NCBI GenBank assembly: GCA_051453625.1
Contig: JBOZIK010000001.1
Span: forward strand, 254,297,151 to 254,361,150
Length of the DNA stretch: 64,000 bases
Direction of reading: 5' to 3'
From: Welwitschia mirabilis
Lineage: Eukaryota > Gnetophyta > Gnetopsida > Welwitschiales
In this document: positions 23,442 to 35,490 of the stretch, piece by piece
How the letters are laid out: each line of letters opens with the position of its first letter
Numbering within the stretch: the first letter of the stretch is position 1
Made by a program: the position numbers and the translations under genes
Notes under the pieces: generated by a model
Told to the model about the DNA's origin: nothing
The model's input: only the letters and a program-made list of their open reading frames with translations
The model's database searches: none

Positions 23442-24635
23442 TGTAGGATCAAGAATCCTAGGGGGCATGAATAGGTTTTTAAAAATTTAATCAAATAACT
23501 TTAAAATGTTAACTTTACTTGAAATGAATCACTAAAAACTTATGTAAGAAAACTGAAACTATTCTGAAAAATGAAATAACAGAAAGCACAAAAATACCAA
23601 TCAAAAGCACACAAGATTTATAGTGATTTGGGTAAACTCCATACTCCACTCTTGATCTCTGGCTTAAGAATAGTATTGAAGAACTTCTTCAAAATATGAT
23701 ATAATCTGAAAAGAAAAAGTGCTACTGATCTTACCATGTATGCAAAGATACTAATAGTCCTTGATTCGTCTTTAGTTAGGAATGAAATGCCAATGAGTAC
23801 AATGAAAAATATTCAAAAGATTTAAAAGTTTAGTATAGTGTTTTTTACTATTGGAAATATATAGTGAAAGACTTTTAGGATTTTTAGAAGTGAAAAGTTC
23901 TTATTAAAAATATAAAATGTATACATAACAACTATAAAATTTCATTTCCGTCATGACCAATTAACCTATCAAAAATCTAGTCGACCTCATCTAGTGCCAT
24001 TACTCAAATTGGTTACCTTGGTATTCTTTCATTCGATTCTAGTTTCTTAAGGCTTCATTTTCAATCAATCCCTTGGAATCCGGTCGACTACTTATCTGAT
24101 TGCCTGCATATCTATTTGGTTGTCCACTTGGTCTAGATAAAATCTAACACAGTATTCTGCTCCAAGTTTAATTAACTCCTTAGGAATCCAGTTGATCCCT
24201 TACTAATTAGCTATGATGTATCAGATGTATAGTGCTTAGGTATTGTCAACCCTTAAAATGTCTATTTGACCCCTTGATGATTGACTAAGAAATATCAAAT
24301 GCATAGTGTTTAGGTTCGATTAACCCATTAGATATCTAATTGACTAATAAGTACTAGTACCCAGGTTCATAAGTTTGGTCTACCCCTCAAATGTTTGGTC
24401 GATCCCTCTGAATTGAGATTAATTCTATGTGTTTATTTTAGGTGCAATTTTCTCCTTATAAGTCCAATCAACCTCTTAAGAGGGTATCAAAACTTGACAA
24501 GTTTAAGAATCAAAATGTGATATAAAATATTTAGCTTCTGACCTACAAATGATCAATATTTTCTACACAAGAAACAATAAATTTCTCTATACAAAAACAC
24601 TAGTTTAATATCAATTAGCAAATAATAATTCAACA
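23442..24635 (-). repeat. 5' LTR of copia 2
   Basis: This is the partner of 14668-15876. In element orientation it begins TGTTGAATTATTATTTG and ends GATCCTACA. It contains the same series of GTCGACC-like repeats (23950-24480). The right-hand target duplication TTGGT follows at 24636-24640. Confidence 0.9.
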
Positions 24636-24640
24636 TTGGT

Positions 24641-25300
24641 AAGGTCTTGAATTAAGTTACTAAGGCTTGGTTTCTCTTCATGTTAGACTTTCTTTATGTC
24701 TTTCAACATTTACCCTACAATTCTACCTCCCTTGATGGTTGGTTTAGGATATGTTTGACTAATGTTTACCAATCTTTTAAAGAGTTTCCAAGCATCCTTC
24801 AAAATCAAATTGAGTAAATTTTCATCACATGAAAAATTTACTAGTTACTTAGTTTGGTTATTTAATCCACTATATAAGTAGTTAAAAAGTTCTTCTCTNN
24901 NNNNNNNNAGCAATTAAAAATCTTCTATAGGATGTAGCATAATCTTCGTAAGGTTATTGTGTAAAAGTAGTTACTTCTTTTTTTCCTTTTCCTCATTGTT
25001 GCTATAGTTATGAAATTTATTTTGAAGGCATTTTAAACTTGGCTCCAAATGGGGGATAGTTTTTAACTAATTTTTAACCTTACCTCTAAGGGTGGAAGGG
25101 AAAATGATCATATAAGTCCTATCACTTACCTTCCTTTTTCCATTTCCTGGGATAAGAATGAGTTATTCTATTTTATCTAAGTGTTGAAAAGGATATTCTT
25201 GATCTTTTCCTAAGAAGTTAGGATAGGCTTGTAAGTTTTTGAGTTTCATAACATCTCCATTAGGTAGATCAAAGGGGTTTTAGATCTCTTTCTTTTTTTT
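24641..25300 (-). pseudogene. gypsy G gag, N-terminal part (right of copia 2)
   Basis: Minus-strand reading from about 25260 shows a segment with LKNLQAYPNFLGKDQEYPFQ and HLDKIE, then STLRGKVKN, FHNYSNNEEKEKKEV, FNYLYSGLNN and DAWKLFKRLVNIS. It matches the retrotransposon gag family of plant gypsy elements. A 10-N gap lies at 24899-24908. The frame continues on the far side of copia 2. Confidence 0.72.
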
Positions 25301-25930
25301 CTTGATGTATTAATTCCTTTAAAGTTAGTGTAGAAGAAGTAAAAGTAGCTATAGATATTTTTAGGGATTCTAAATATTTGAGAGGTAGGATTTAAAGAGA
25401 AAGAAGATTTAAATAAATTAATTTTAAAATTAAATAAATTACTTTTGGAAATATGAAAAGTAAAATAATCGTCTTCTTCTATTCTAGGTTAAAATGAGAC
25501 TTTCTCACCTTGAGTTTTTGAATTGAGATCAACTAATCCTTTTTTAATTACTTTATTAACAAATTGCTTCTTCTGCTAATTTTTTTTTTAATTTTCATTT
25601 TTTGCATTTTTTTAAAAGGTTTAAAAAAATTTTTTTACACCTAAGTGAAAAAATCCCTTCTAGATCACTTAAAGTGTAAGAAGGAGGCTATACAAACAAT
25701 GAATGTAGTACAAAGTGTAGACCAAGTTTATTAAAAATAATGGTGATCTCTAACTTTACATAAAAAGAAAAACTAATATAATTTTTAGAAGCAAGTTGAA
25801 CTAAGAAAGTAAAGGTACAACTAACCTATGAAAAGAAAACTATATGTACACACCATATAAGTAAACATCTTAAAATTAATTTACTTACTTAAATAGTAAA
25901 AATCAACCTTCCAGACTTCCTTGAACTTCT
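25301..25930 (-). other. gypsy G leader
   Basis: It lies between the primer site and gag. No domain is recognised; there are long homopolymeric A/T tracts around 25580-25640. Confidence 0.5.
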
Positions 25931-25950
25931 CCTTGGTAATGGAACCAATT
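25931..25950 (-). other. decayed gypsy G primer-binding site
   Basis: The minus strand reads TTGGTTCCATTACCAAGG directly inside the LTR end TTCCAACA. Relative to TTGGCGCCGTTGCCGGGG every difference is C-to-T or G-to-A, as expected for old methylated sites. Confidence 0.72.
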
Positions 25951-27850
25951 TGTTGGAATGTAAATCATGTAATCAATTTAGTACTTTTCTTCAATGAATA
26001 TTTTATCTTTGATACCTCTAAATTAGAATAAAACTTACATAAAGCACATTAGTATATGGGATTTAACTTAAATTTTGTACTATAGAGAGGAATTCTAAAT
26101 GGGAAGTTAGAAGATTACTTTAATAAAAAAGAATAGAACTAAAATGATTTCATATTCTAACTTTAAAATAAAAAATTGTAAAAATGCAATGATGCAAAGA
26201 ATGAATGCAAGATGAAAAGATGAGATGCAAATCTAAATACAAATCCTAATCAAGTGCAGCAACTTGTTATCATCCAAGTTAGTCTTTATAATTTTTATCA
26301 ACTATAAATAACTATTACTTAATTGTAATTAACATAAACTATAATAAATATTAGAAAGTAATTTGAAAGAATAATTCAATTAGTATCTTTATTAATCAAA
26401 ATGTTTACATCCACTTATCAAGTAATAACTCTTTAATAAAGGACCTGACATAAAGAAATTCCCTTCTCTGTAACTAGGATGGATCCCTAACAAAAAATGC
26501 TTCAATATCATAAGCAATTTCAATATATCAAGGATGAGAAATAAGGGATGTAAGTGGGATATTTATAAATTTAGATTAATAACTAGGATTTCTAAAGAGT
26601 CATAATAAACTAGAGGCCATTATATCAATGATTTTATAACCAATGAAGTCCACTTTACATTCATTAGGATTATCATTCGTTTGGGTGAAATTTAGATAAT
26701 AGGATGAAAAACATTTAATATTCTCTTCTAATAACTTCTTATCTTTCATATTCCTTCTTAATGAGATGGTTAAGTATTATCCATGTAATGTCATCTTTGA
26801 TATTTTCTAATGACTAACTAGATGATTATGAGTGGTGAAATTATAATTTTATCTCTTTTAATCATATCAGTTATCCTAAGTGTCATTCAAACGACTAGCT
26901 AGATGATAAGAGATCTTAAGTCGTCTATGCTTTCTTACATCATAACTGGATTTTATCTTAGCATATGAAGATTTATCTTACTATAATTTATTTTTTTAAC
27001 CTTTTGCAAGTATATTGATTAAAGTTAGGTATTTTTCTAAACTTAGTCATGGATTCTAAATTAATTAACATATTATTGTATCTTCTAAAGGAGATAAATT
27101 TGATGGTATGCTCTATTAGCTTTCAGGTCCATCTTCAAAATATGATTTGATTGCTCTAATAGCTTTCATTTACTAGAGTGCCTTCCAGATGATAGAGTGG
27201 ATGACTACCAGTAGAAACATGATNNNNNNNNTAATTCATTCTGATAGTTGTCTCTTGAGTGTCATGTGAATGACTAGATGAATGACACTTTTTATTTTCT
27301 TGTCCTACCATTTTGATCATCCTCATCATTTTGAACTAAATTCATGATCCTCTCAATAAGTTAAGAAGTTTGTAATCTTTCTGAAAATTCATCCATAAAT
27401 GATCAAAAATGTTGGAAATCTAATATTTTTTATTCATCATGATGGATACTCTAATTTGGTTCTTATTTAATTAAAAACCTATTTAGATACACTTAAAACA
27501 TACTCTAAACATGATGTTAAATATCATTAATATGCCTCACCTCACAATAATATATGACTACTTTAGTATCAAAGCCAAATCTCTATAGTTGCTTCATAGT
27601 CCCTTTTCTATCATCATATATCATCTTTTTACTAATGTAATCATTCTGATTCATTCTAAAACTAGATGCATAACATTAGATGACATCAAAGCCTTTTTTA
27701 ATATTAGTACCTTGGAAAATTACATTCCAAGAGCCATAATATATTTATTTCCAATCATTTTTCAATTAAAATTAATAAATTCATGTATTGTAAGCCTTAA
27801 AAGAATAAAATTAAACTAAGTTTTATTTTTGGATTTTTGGTAGTTACGTA
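25951..27850 (-). repeat. 5' LTR region of gypsy G (right limit uncertain)
   Basis: The plus strand begins TGTTGGAATG next to the primer site. No second copy was found in the window, so the right limit is a guess set by the start of the LTR A copy. It holds several degenerate GTCAT...GATGAC palindromic motifs (26787-26835, 26880-26935, 27181-27213, 27243-27290) also seen in gypsy D. An 8-N gap lies at 27224-27231. An open frame at 27589-27819 has no recognisable domain. Confidence 0.5.
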
Positions 27851-27859
27851 TGAAACTAC

Positions 27860-30160
27860 CTATAACATTGCAACACCAAATCCAAGAGTAAAATGGTGCT
27901 GCAGCACCATGTGACAAATTTGCAACATGAAACATGAATCACATGCAAATTCAAGATGGTTTTGATAACTCATTAGCCAATAACTAATCCTAGAATACTT
28001 GTAAAGGCTCCCTTTAGTGTACATACCAATATCACATTATTATCATATTATTATTATGCCATTTATATGCCAAATTTTTTCATTTTAAAGCATTGGAAGA
28101 ATATTTTGCATCATTTCACTCTCATTTTTCTTCACTTCTAAAATGATCTTCTTTCTATATCAACTTTGAAAACCTTATACGTTCCCCATTCTCATCTTTT
28201 AATATTATTCAAAATCATTTTTTATCCTTCTAAACCCTCTCAAACCACATTTTGTATCATATTTTCTTCCATTTTCATCCATTTGGAGAGTCTTGCAGGG
28301 GTGGTAAAGTACAAATGATTGGTTAGTATAGAAGGAGTAGAAAGCATTAAATCTTACAAGCAATTAGAGGAAAGGACTAATTGAAAGGGCTGTGCATTCA
28401 TCTGAAATAAATTAGTGTTCTTTTAGTTATGTCTTTCAATCTTTTAATTAATTTATTTATGTATGTTTATCGTGATTTTCTTTTAATGTAATTAGACTTT
28501 TAATAGCTTGTGGCATAAATAGTACTAGGTAGATTATAGAACAATTAGTACCTTTCATAGTAATCTGAGTTTTTGTATGTTTGGTCACTCCTTGTTAGAA
28601 GAAATCATGCTTTTGGTTCTTCTTCTCTCTTCTTTCCTCCATTATTTTTATTTTCTAGTTCATTTCTTATGATTCCACCTTTCTTCGAAAGCAATTACTG
28701 TTGAACTTCTATTTTCTTCTCTCCAATACTAGTAGAATAGTTTGTAAATATATGATTTATGTTTTTCTAAAATTAAAATTATTCTTTTTTACAAAAATTC
28801 TTCTCTCTTATTTCTTATTTTGAAAATTAAAGTATATTAGTCAATTTTCATGTTTGTTCTGGCCATAACTTTTTCTCTACAAGTTATTTACATTGTGAAT
28901 TATGAAGCATGGGGTCTTTTGTAGGTGTGCATGTAGAGGGGTTGTTTTTATATTAAGTTGTATACTATAAAAGTATATGAATGGTGGTGGAAGCTAGGGT
29001 AATTGATTTTATGATCTGGTAGACAAATCATGCTATAGTTACGATTACACCAAATTAAACCAACAAATCAATGTAACTTGCAACTCCAATTGTTCTAAAC
29101 TTTTATCAGTAGATTCCTCTCATCATTTATAACTTTTATTCTCAAAGTTTCACAACTCAAATTTTGGCCTCTAAAAACCTTTTTTAGCCATTTTTAATCT
29201 TAGTTATAGTTAGATAAATTTCTGAACTATCCATTCTTTTTTTTTTTTAAATTTGCATACTAAATTTCTTATTCATTTGAATATGTTTTTAGAAATTTAA
29301 AATTCTCTATTGTAGTATTTTTTGATTAATTTTAGAATATGAAATATAATATTTATCAAGTTTTATAGTTTACTTAGTATTCTTAGTCAAAGTAAGATTG
29401 ACTATAATTTTTTGCAATTTTTCCTAGATAAACTATTTTTATCGATTATTATCAATTATACTTAATCTTGAATATTTAGCTTTAGAAACTTGTTTTATTA
29501 TTAAATAATTTACTTAGTTAATTTAAAGAATCTAGATTTACATGTGTTATATTTTGATTCTAAATTGATGGACATTTTACATAGAATGAAATATGATGTC
29601 TGAATTACCTAATTACATCTGGTTAATATGAATTAAAGAAGTCAACTTTTTAAGGAAAATAATTTTTATATATGAAAATGACAAGTAAATCTAACTATTT
29701 AAATTCCTTTACTTATTCATATGAATTACAAATGATCTTTATAATCTTATGAGTGTTCATAAAAGATTACTTCTTCTTATTTTATTATATTTCCATTTTT
29801 ACAACTTGTAAAATTATACTTTTACACATGTAAATTTTCATGATTATCTTATGTCATTTATAATAAATTATATATACGTCACTTGAGAGAAACATTTTTT
29901 TAATTATATGAAGTGATAGTTTAATAGATTAATATTAATATTTCTATACAAATTCATGTCAAGTATTTTATTAGTTTAATACTTGTGTACTTTCACTATA
30001 TTTGCAACTCAACTTACAAGATTTCTTTATGATGCGATTTGAACTTTTTATACTTCATCCCACACACTGCACCTGATCCAAAGTTGAATTAAGTACACAT
30101 TTATTTTTGGGAAGGCTTAGAGCATGATCTTCTCATTTTAAAAATTGAGTTTTTACTTCA
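27860..30160 (+). repeat. second LTR of family A
   Basis: It aligns with 1-2186 plus 7520-7639. The right end TTTTACTTCA is in CA form, and no primer site or gag follows, so it is a 3' LTR or a solo LTR. If 3', it would be the far end of element A with element G between, but no A-type pol sequence precedes it. The left limit is approximate. Compared with the first copy it has a ~200-bp insertion at 28881-29080 and a ~45-bp insertion near 28511-28555. Confidence 0.75.
28881..29080. mobile_element. possible ~200-bp MITE-like insertion in LTR A copy 2
   Basis: The first LTR A copy reads straight through at this point (about 970 in the window), while this copy has ~200 extra bases. The insert begins AAGTTATTTACATTG and ends CAATGTAACTTG. 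The ends are imperfect inverted repeats (AAGTTA...CATTG). No convincing target duplication could be fixed, so the superfamily is not assigned. Confidence 0.45.
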
Positions 30161-31400
30161 TTTACTAGAATCTCCATGTTATAATATATTCATCAACATC
30201 TCAATATATGAACTTGATTTCTTTTCTATCGTTAAATCATACTTTACAATATACTGTACAACAACATATTTATCAAGCATAGGCTAGAAGTTTATATTTG
30301 CAGCTCTCCATATTTTATGGATTATCATATTATGAACATTTAACATATCATCATTTCTTCCTGGATCATAATTTTTTAAAATATTTTCATCTTTATATAA
30401 TTTTAAGTAGTAAGATTATAACTTTTGCAGTACGTCATACCTAAATGAATATTAACATGTATTATATGAAGATGTTTTAAGCATAAACCAATCATATTGT
30501 GTTGATATCTATTGACTTTTCTACCATTTTATCTTCTCAAACATGATTTTGAGTTGTAAATTATATTTCTTTGAATATTTTTTAATAGAGTTATGTAGTC
30601 TTGATCTAGATCTACATGTTTAAGACCCTCTTCATAGTTAACACCAATAATGATTCATGTCTATCATAAGATTAGACAAACAAAAATTTATTGTATTGGC
30701 TAATGCATAATTAATATATAATTACATATTAAATGACATGCAGATTTTATGTTCATTTTTGGGTCTTTTACACTTAACAAATCTACTATTTCATGTACTA
30801 AGATTGAATTAAAAAATTTCTTCATATCTTGCACTACTAAGTCATTGTTCTAATCAAATTATTTCATGTCTACTAATTTTTTTATTCATAAAAATCTATA
30901 TACATGTGAAAAGCCTCTATGATGCCAATAAAATATTTTCTAGTAATCTAAAAGAATTCCTTAAGGATAATAAGATTTCTAAATTTTTAATCATCACTGT
31001 ACATATACTCTAAGATAATGTATGGATTATTATTGATGTCATGCATTCTTCATATTCTAGCATTAGTTTGATCTTATGGTTGTTTATTGGGCATAATGTT
31101 ATGTAGATTTCTTTAATATAAATCTATAATATTAAGAGTAAGAATCTTAGAGGTGTTCCAAATTGGCTAACCATATCTAATAGTTCACATTTGCCTTTTT
31201 TGTAATAAGAAGGCATGTCCCTTAAAAAGCTATCATATCTCATCAACCTGTTTAATCATTTAGTTGATGAACACTTACTCATTTCATCATGTTATTCCTT
31301 TATTATATTTGAGGCATCATTTATGTACTTTTTGAGGAATAATATTATGACATTTAGGGCCTTGTGTCTCATTATCATGTTAACCATATAATACCTAAAA
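30161..31400 (-). pseudogene. possible Helitron Rep-type domain fragment
   Basis: From about 31390 down to 30650 the minus strand shows FLRDMPSYYKKGKCELLDMV followed by SQFGTP, resembling the N-terminal helitron-like domain. About 250 bases further on is a shifted segment FHMYIDFY that could be a decayed His-hydrophobic-His (HUH) site. All frames are broken. The identification is tentative. 30161-30650 shows no domain. Confidence 0.35.
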
Positions 31401-34400
31401 TTAAAAAATAATAAATAAAGTTAATATCTTTCAATTTTGTAAATTTATTAATGACTTAAATGAAGTGATTATGTTTTGATGGAGTACTTATTTGTGTTTT
31501 ATGGTGATACCCTAGTAATGGCACCTGATGAAATTGGTGAAGTTACTGAAATTTTAGTTTTTAATTTCATGCATAGAATTCAAATCTGATTTGGAATTAC
31601 ATTTAGTATCATTCCAAAAATAATTCACTAGAAATTTTAATAGAAAGTCTAAATCAATGTGATATAAAATTTAGGAGTTGATAAAAACTCAAAAAAATAA
31701 AACAAGAAAAAATGATTCTTCCCAAGAATGAAATTAATTCTAGTAGATTATAGACATGATAAAACATACATGAGAAATTACAAAATATCCATAACAATGT
31801 TAAATTAGAGGTTCAAAAAATTACAACAAGAATTACGTATTATTGTGATTTTACTTATGTAATAATTTGTAAGAAATTATACCTTTTTAATATTTACCAT
31901 GTAAGACTCTAAAATTTTAAAATAAAAGAATTGAATTATCCTTCTCCAATCTATAAGCTAGATTAGTAGAAAGATTTACTTTGCATGATTACCCATCATT
32001 CTTGGCTCCCTTTACAACATGGTACTTCATCCTAGTTGTAATAACTAATGTGAATTAGTAGTTGTCAAAGTTATGAAATACACATTTGTCATTTTTTAGA
32101 TCCTTAGCCATCCATTCCCAAACCATATCTAGTTTTTCTAGAGCCATAATGAGTTAATGAAAACCTATAAAATATACTACAAAACTTAATTTAAGTTTAT
32201 TAAATACTAAAACAAAAAAAGATTTAAAAACAAAGAAAACTTAATTAAAGAAATTAAAGAACTTAAATAAACTGTAGTAATCAAATGTTAAGGAACTAAT
32301 TTAATAATTTTATTATACATATTATTTTTTTGTCCCTCATAGTAGCTTGTTATTACTTCTTACATTAAATATTAATAAAATTAGTAATAAACTTATTAAT
32401 ATACCTATTAAGATTAATTATAAATGAAATTACATAATATTAATAAATAATAATTTATATTATAATAATTTTATTATCATTTACGATTACATTAATTTTT
32501 ATCAATGGAACTAATGTACTTACAAGAATTTTATTAAATAAAATTAATATACTTTATTAGTTATTAATAAACTTATTAATAAAATAAATAAAATTATTTC
32601 ATATTAACAAATAATACATCTTAATAAAATATTTTGTCAATAAAATTAATATATTTTATTATTTATCAATGTACTTATTAATAAAATATATACTAATCAA
32701 AAAATTATTAACAACTAAAATTGATAAAACTACTACATTGTATTAAATTTATCAATGAAATTAGTAAATATTATTTATTAGTAAATTTATATATTTTAAT
32801 ATAAATTACTGTTAATAGTAAACCAAAGTAGAGTAAAATGCTCTTATAAAACAAGTTATATCATAGGTGAAATTATAAGATGTCAAAGTAAAGTGTTTTA
32901 ATTAGGTAAAATATAAAAGTATATTATAGGTAAAATTAGAATATCTCAAATTAAAATTATCTTATTACAGAAAATATGTTACAAATGGAATTTAAAAATG
33001 GAAAAATGAAGTCTTTTTATGAGATAATATGTTGTAGGTAAAATTTAGAGATCATAAAGCAAAGAATTTTTATCAGAGAAAACATGTTTTAAATGAAATT
33101 AAGATACAATAAAGCAAAGTATTTTAGTAGGTAAATTTAAAAGGTGGTAAAGAAAAGTATTTTCATCAAAGAAAATAAGTTACTACAAAAGAGTAATTAT
33201 AGAGTGTAAAGGAATACTTAACGTGGATACTATGGCTCTGATGAAGGATTGTGCTGAGGAATGTTTGAAAAAGATTTTCAAAACCTATATGAAAAGGATC
33301 TGACCATCTGAGAAACTAAGAAAACAACAAATAAAATAATGAAGAAAATAACAAAGAAAATACTAAATAATGTAATAAAAATAATGAACAAAATTGGAAA
33401 GATGAAGGTTTACATCATGCTTCTTACCTCCCAAACAAATTAGCACTTTGGAATTTAACTCTTAACCCAAAAAAATATGAAAATAGTTAAAAATAAAAAA
33501 ATAAAAACAAAGAAGTAAAAAGCATAAAATTAAAAAAAGTATTTCACAACTCCACCATTGTCATCAATTACCATTATAAGAGGATCATAAAGGATGTTTC
33601 CATCTTTGAAATAAAGAAGCTAAAGCCAATGGAATAGACATTAAAAGAAGTTCACTTAAGGAAAAAAAACACAAAGAAGAAAAAAATCAATGACTCCATT
33701 ACTTTTTTATTAAAAATTCTTTAAGACATTAAAAAAATCACGAATCAAAACTAATTTGTGCATTTTTAATATTTTAAATACTTTTTCAGAAAAAAATGCA
33801 CTATATATATCTTGCTTCTTTCCTTTCAAATTATTATTAATTAATTATTTATATGTATTTTTAATTTTAATGCACCAAAGTCATAGAGATGTGGCAGGTT
33901 TAGGGCTCTAAAGATGAAAGGGATTAGGATGATTGATTAATATCTTTTATTTATTTTATTATAAGGTACTCTATTTATGACTCTTTTATATAGCTAAATT
34001 TTTAATGTCAGATGGTTATCTTCTTAAGGTATTTAAAGGCTAAAGAAGAATACAATAGAATTAGTTCTAAGAAGAAACATCAACATGCTCTATAAGTTGC
34101 AAAAGGAAAATAAAGTACCATGAGAAGGAAAAAAAAACATTAAATAAAAAATGCTCAGACATCAAACCCTTTAGACATTTACAATTATAATAGAAAAAAA
34201 ACAATCTAGAAGGTATAAATTAAATTGATTTAATACTTTACTACTTTATTCAAATTATGGATTCATAACAAAATCATACTTCTTTATATTTACAAATAAC
34301 ATAAGCGTTTCAATTATTTAACATATTCATATACTATTTATTATTTTGTTATAAGGAATACCTACTCATACAATATAAGAACTAAATCAATAGAGAGAAA

Positions 34401-35490
34401 GCTTGCTTATAGAAAAAACTAACTCATAAGAAACTAATTAATAAACATAAAATATTAGTATGATATTGACAATTCATGAATCCAACAGATAACATCCTTA
34501 TTCAACAACATCGCAAAGCAATTATATTAAGTGATATTAAGAGATCATCCAAGCATATGCTTATAGAAATTAATAATTATACATACATCAAGAATGATAA
34601 GAAATATTATAATAGAAGAAGATCAAACTTTAATGTCCTCTCTTATACAACCCTCAAGATTTGCATGAGCCTTAATACCCTAACTTGCATAAAAGTAATA
34701 ATAACATATCTAAATCAATCAAAACATTTTTGGAGGAACTAAATTCATTTTCATAAGAAATATCTTGTATAAGTTGTAATGAAATATCTCAATTTATAGA
34801 CTTAATATAAGATAGGCATGACCCTAGTTGTAGATGGTGTTAGTATAAGAAAAGGCAAGTCATCATAGTTGGATATGAGAAAATGAAGGACTTATTTAAT
34901 ATAAATAATATTAACCTAGAACTATAGTCACTTATTTTATCCCAACTCACATAAGTTAAAAATATGCTTGTATTAAGGATAAATTCCTTGCTATAGTTCA
35001 TACATGTTATTAGTGGTCAACTAAAATATTGAGCATATATAATAATCTTTTCATAAGATGGCTTAGAGATTACAAAGCTTTTTTCTTTGAAAATTATACA
35101 AATACTCATTCTTATTTTAAAGAGAAGCTATTAAATAGATAAAAAATCTCATTTTGTTATACATAATAAGTGACTTTATTATGCCTTAGCACACTCCTTT
35201 TCATCACAACGTTGATACAGACATGCATGCCTTAGATAACATCATCGATGATGAAGATATTAATGTCTTTCATATTCTTTAAGATATTGTTTTGAGTGAA
35301 GATAAAGGAAAATAAAGCTACATTATGATGGTCTAATTTTAAAAATAGATGAGTTTAACATTTTTCACTACACATCCTTCCACAACTCAAAGCTATAAAT
35401 AATTAGTCATAAAACTCAGATAATAATTATTTAATAATTACTCTTTCACCATTACTATAATAGTCATCAATTACTAAGTACAATAGTAGA
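31401..35490. other. AT-rich intergenic stretch without recognisable feature
   Basis: I see no gene here. 32300-32830 is extremely AT-rich with recurring TTATTAATAAAATTA-type words, and 33000-33200 has recurring AAAGTATTTT/GTAAAATT words. A plus-strand frame at 34476-34742 (88 codons) has no recognisable domain and biased AT-rich composition. The segment may consist of very old, unrecognisable repeats. Confidence 0.6.

Larger units (their letters stand above)
14668..24635 (-). mobile_element. copia 2: complete Ty1/copia element with env-like ORF
   Basis: LTRs of about 1.2 kb lie at 14668-15876 and 23442-24635. A perfect 5-bp target duplication TTGGT lies at 14663-14667 and 24636-24640. On the minus strand the order is 5' LTR, tRNA-Met primer site, gag with an intact CCHC knuckle, protease, GAG-pre-integrase, integrase, RT, RNase H, an additional ORF of plant env-like type, 3' LTR. 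This order and the extra ORF fit the Sirevirus/SIRE lineage of copia. Gaps at 16791-16800, 19005-19104, 19956-20006 and 21606-22381 interrupt it. It is the youngest-looking of the large insertions here, but still carries stops. Confidence 0.9.
9660..27850 (-). mobile_element. gypsy element G, minus strand, hosting copia 2
   Basis: Minus-strand remnants occur in the order gag, protease, RT, RNase H, integrase from right to left. A decayed GGCGCC-type primer site lies at 25931-25950 and an LTR begins at 25951. The gag region is interrupted by copia 2 (14668-24635). The domain order and integrase C-terminus without a chromodomain fit non-chromoviral plant gypsy elements. Outer limits are approximate: the 3' LTR was not identified, and the 5' LTR's right end lies somewhere before the LTR A copy at 27.86 kb. 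All frames are broken. Confidence 0.65.

Noticed and set aside
26787-27290. Regularly repeated GTCAT/GATGAC blocks considered as a CRISPR-like array
   Set aside because: Spacing and length are irregular, and the sequence is an LTR in a plant nuclear context.
34476-34742. 88-codon plus-strand frame
   Set aside because: Composition follows the AT-rich background and no domain or conserved motif is visible.
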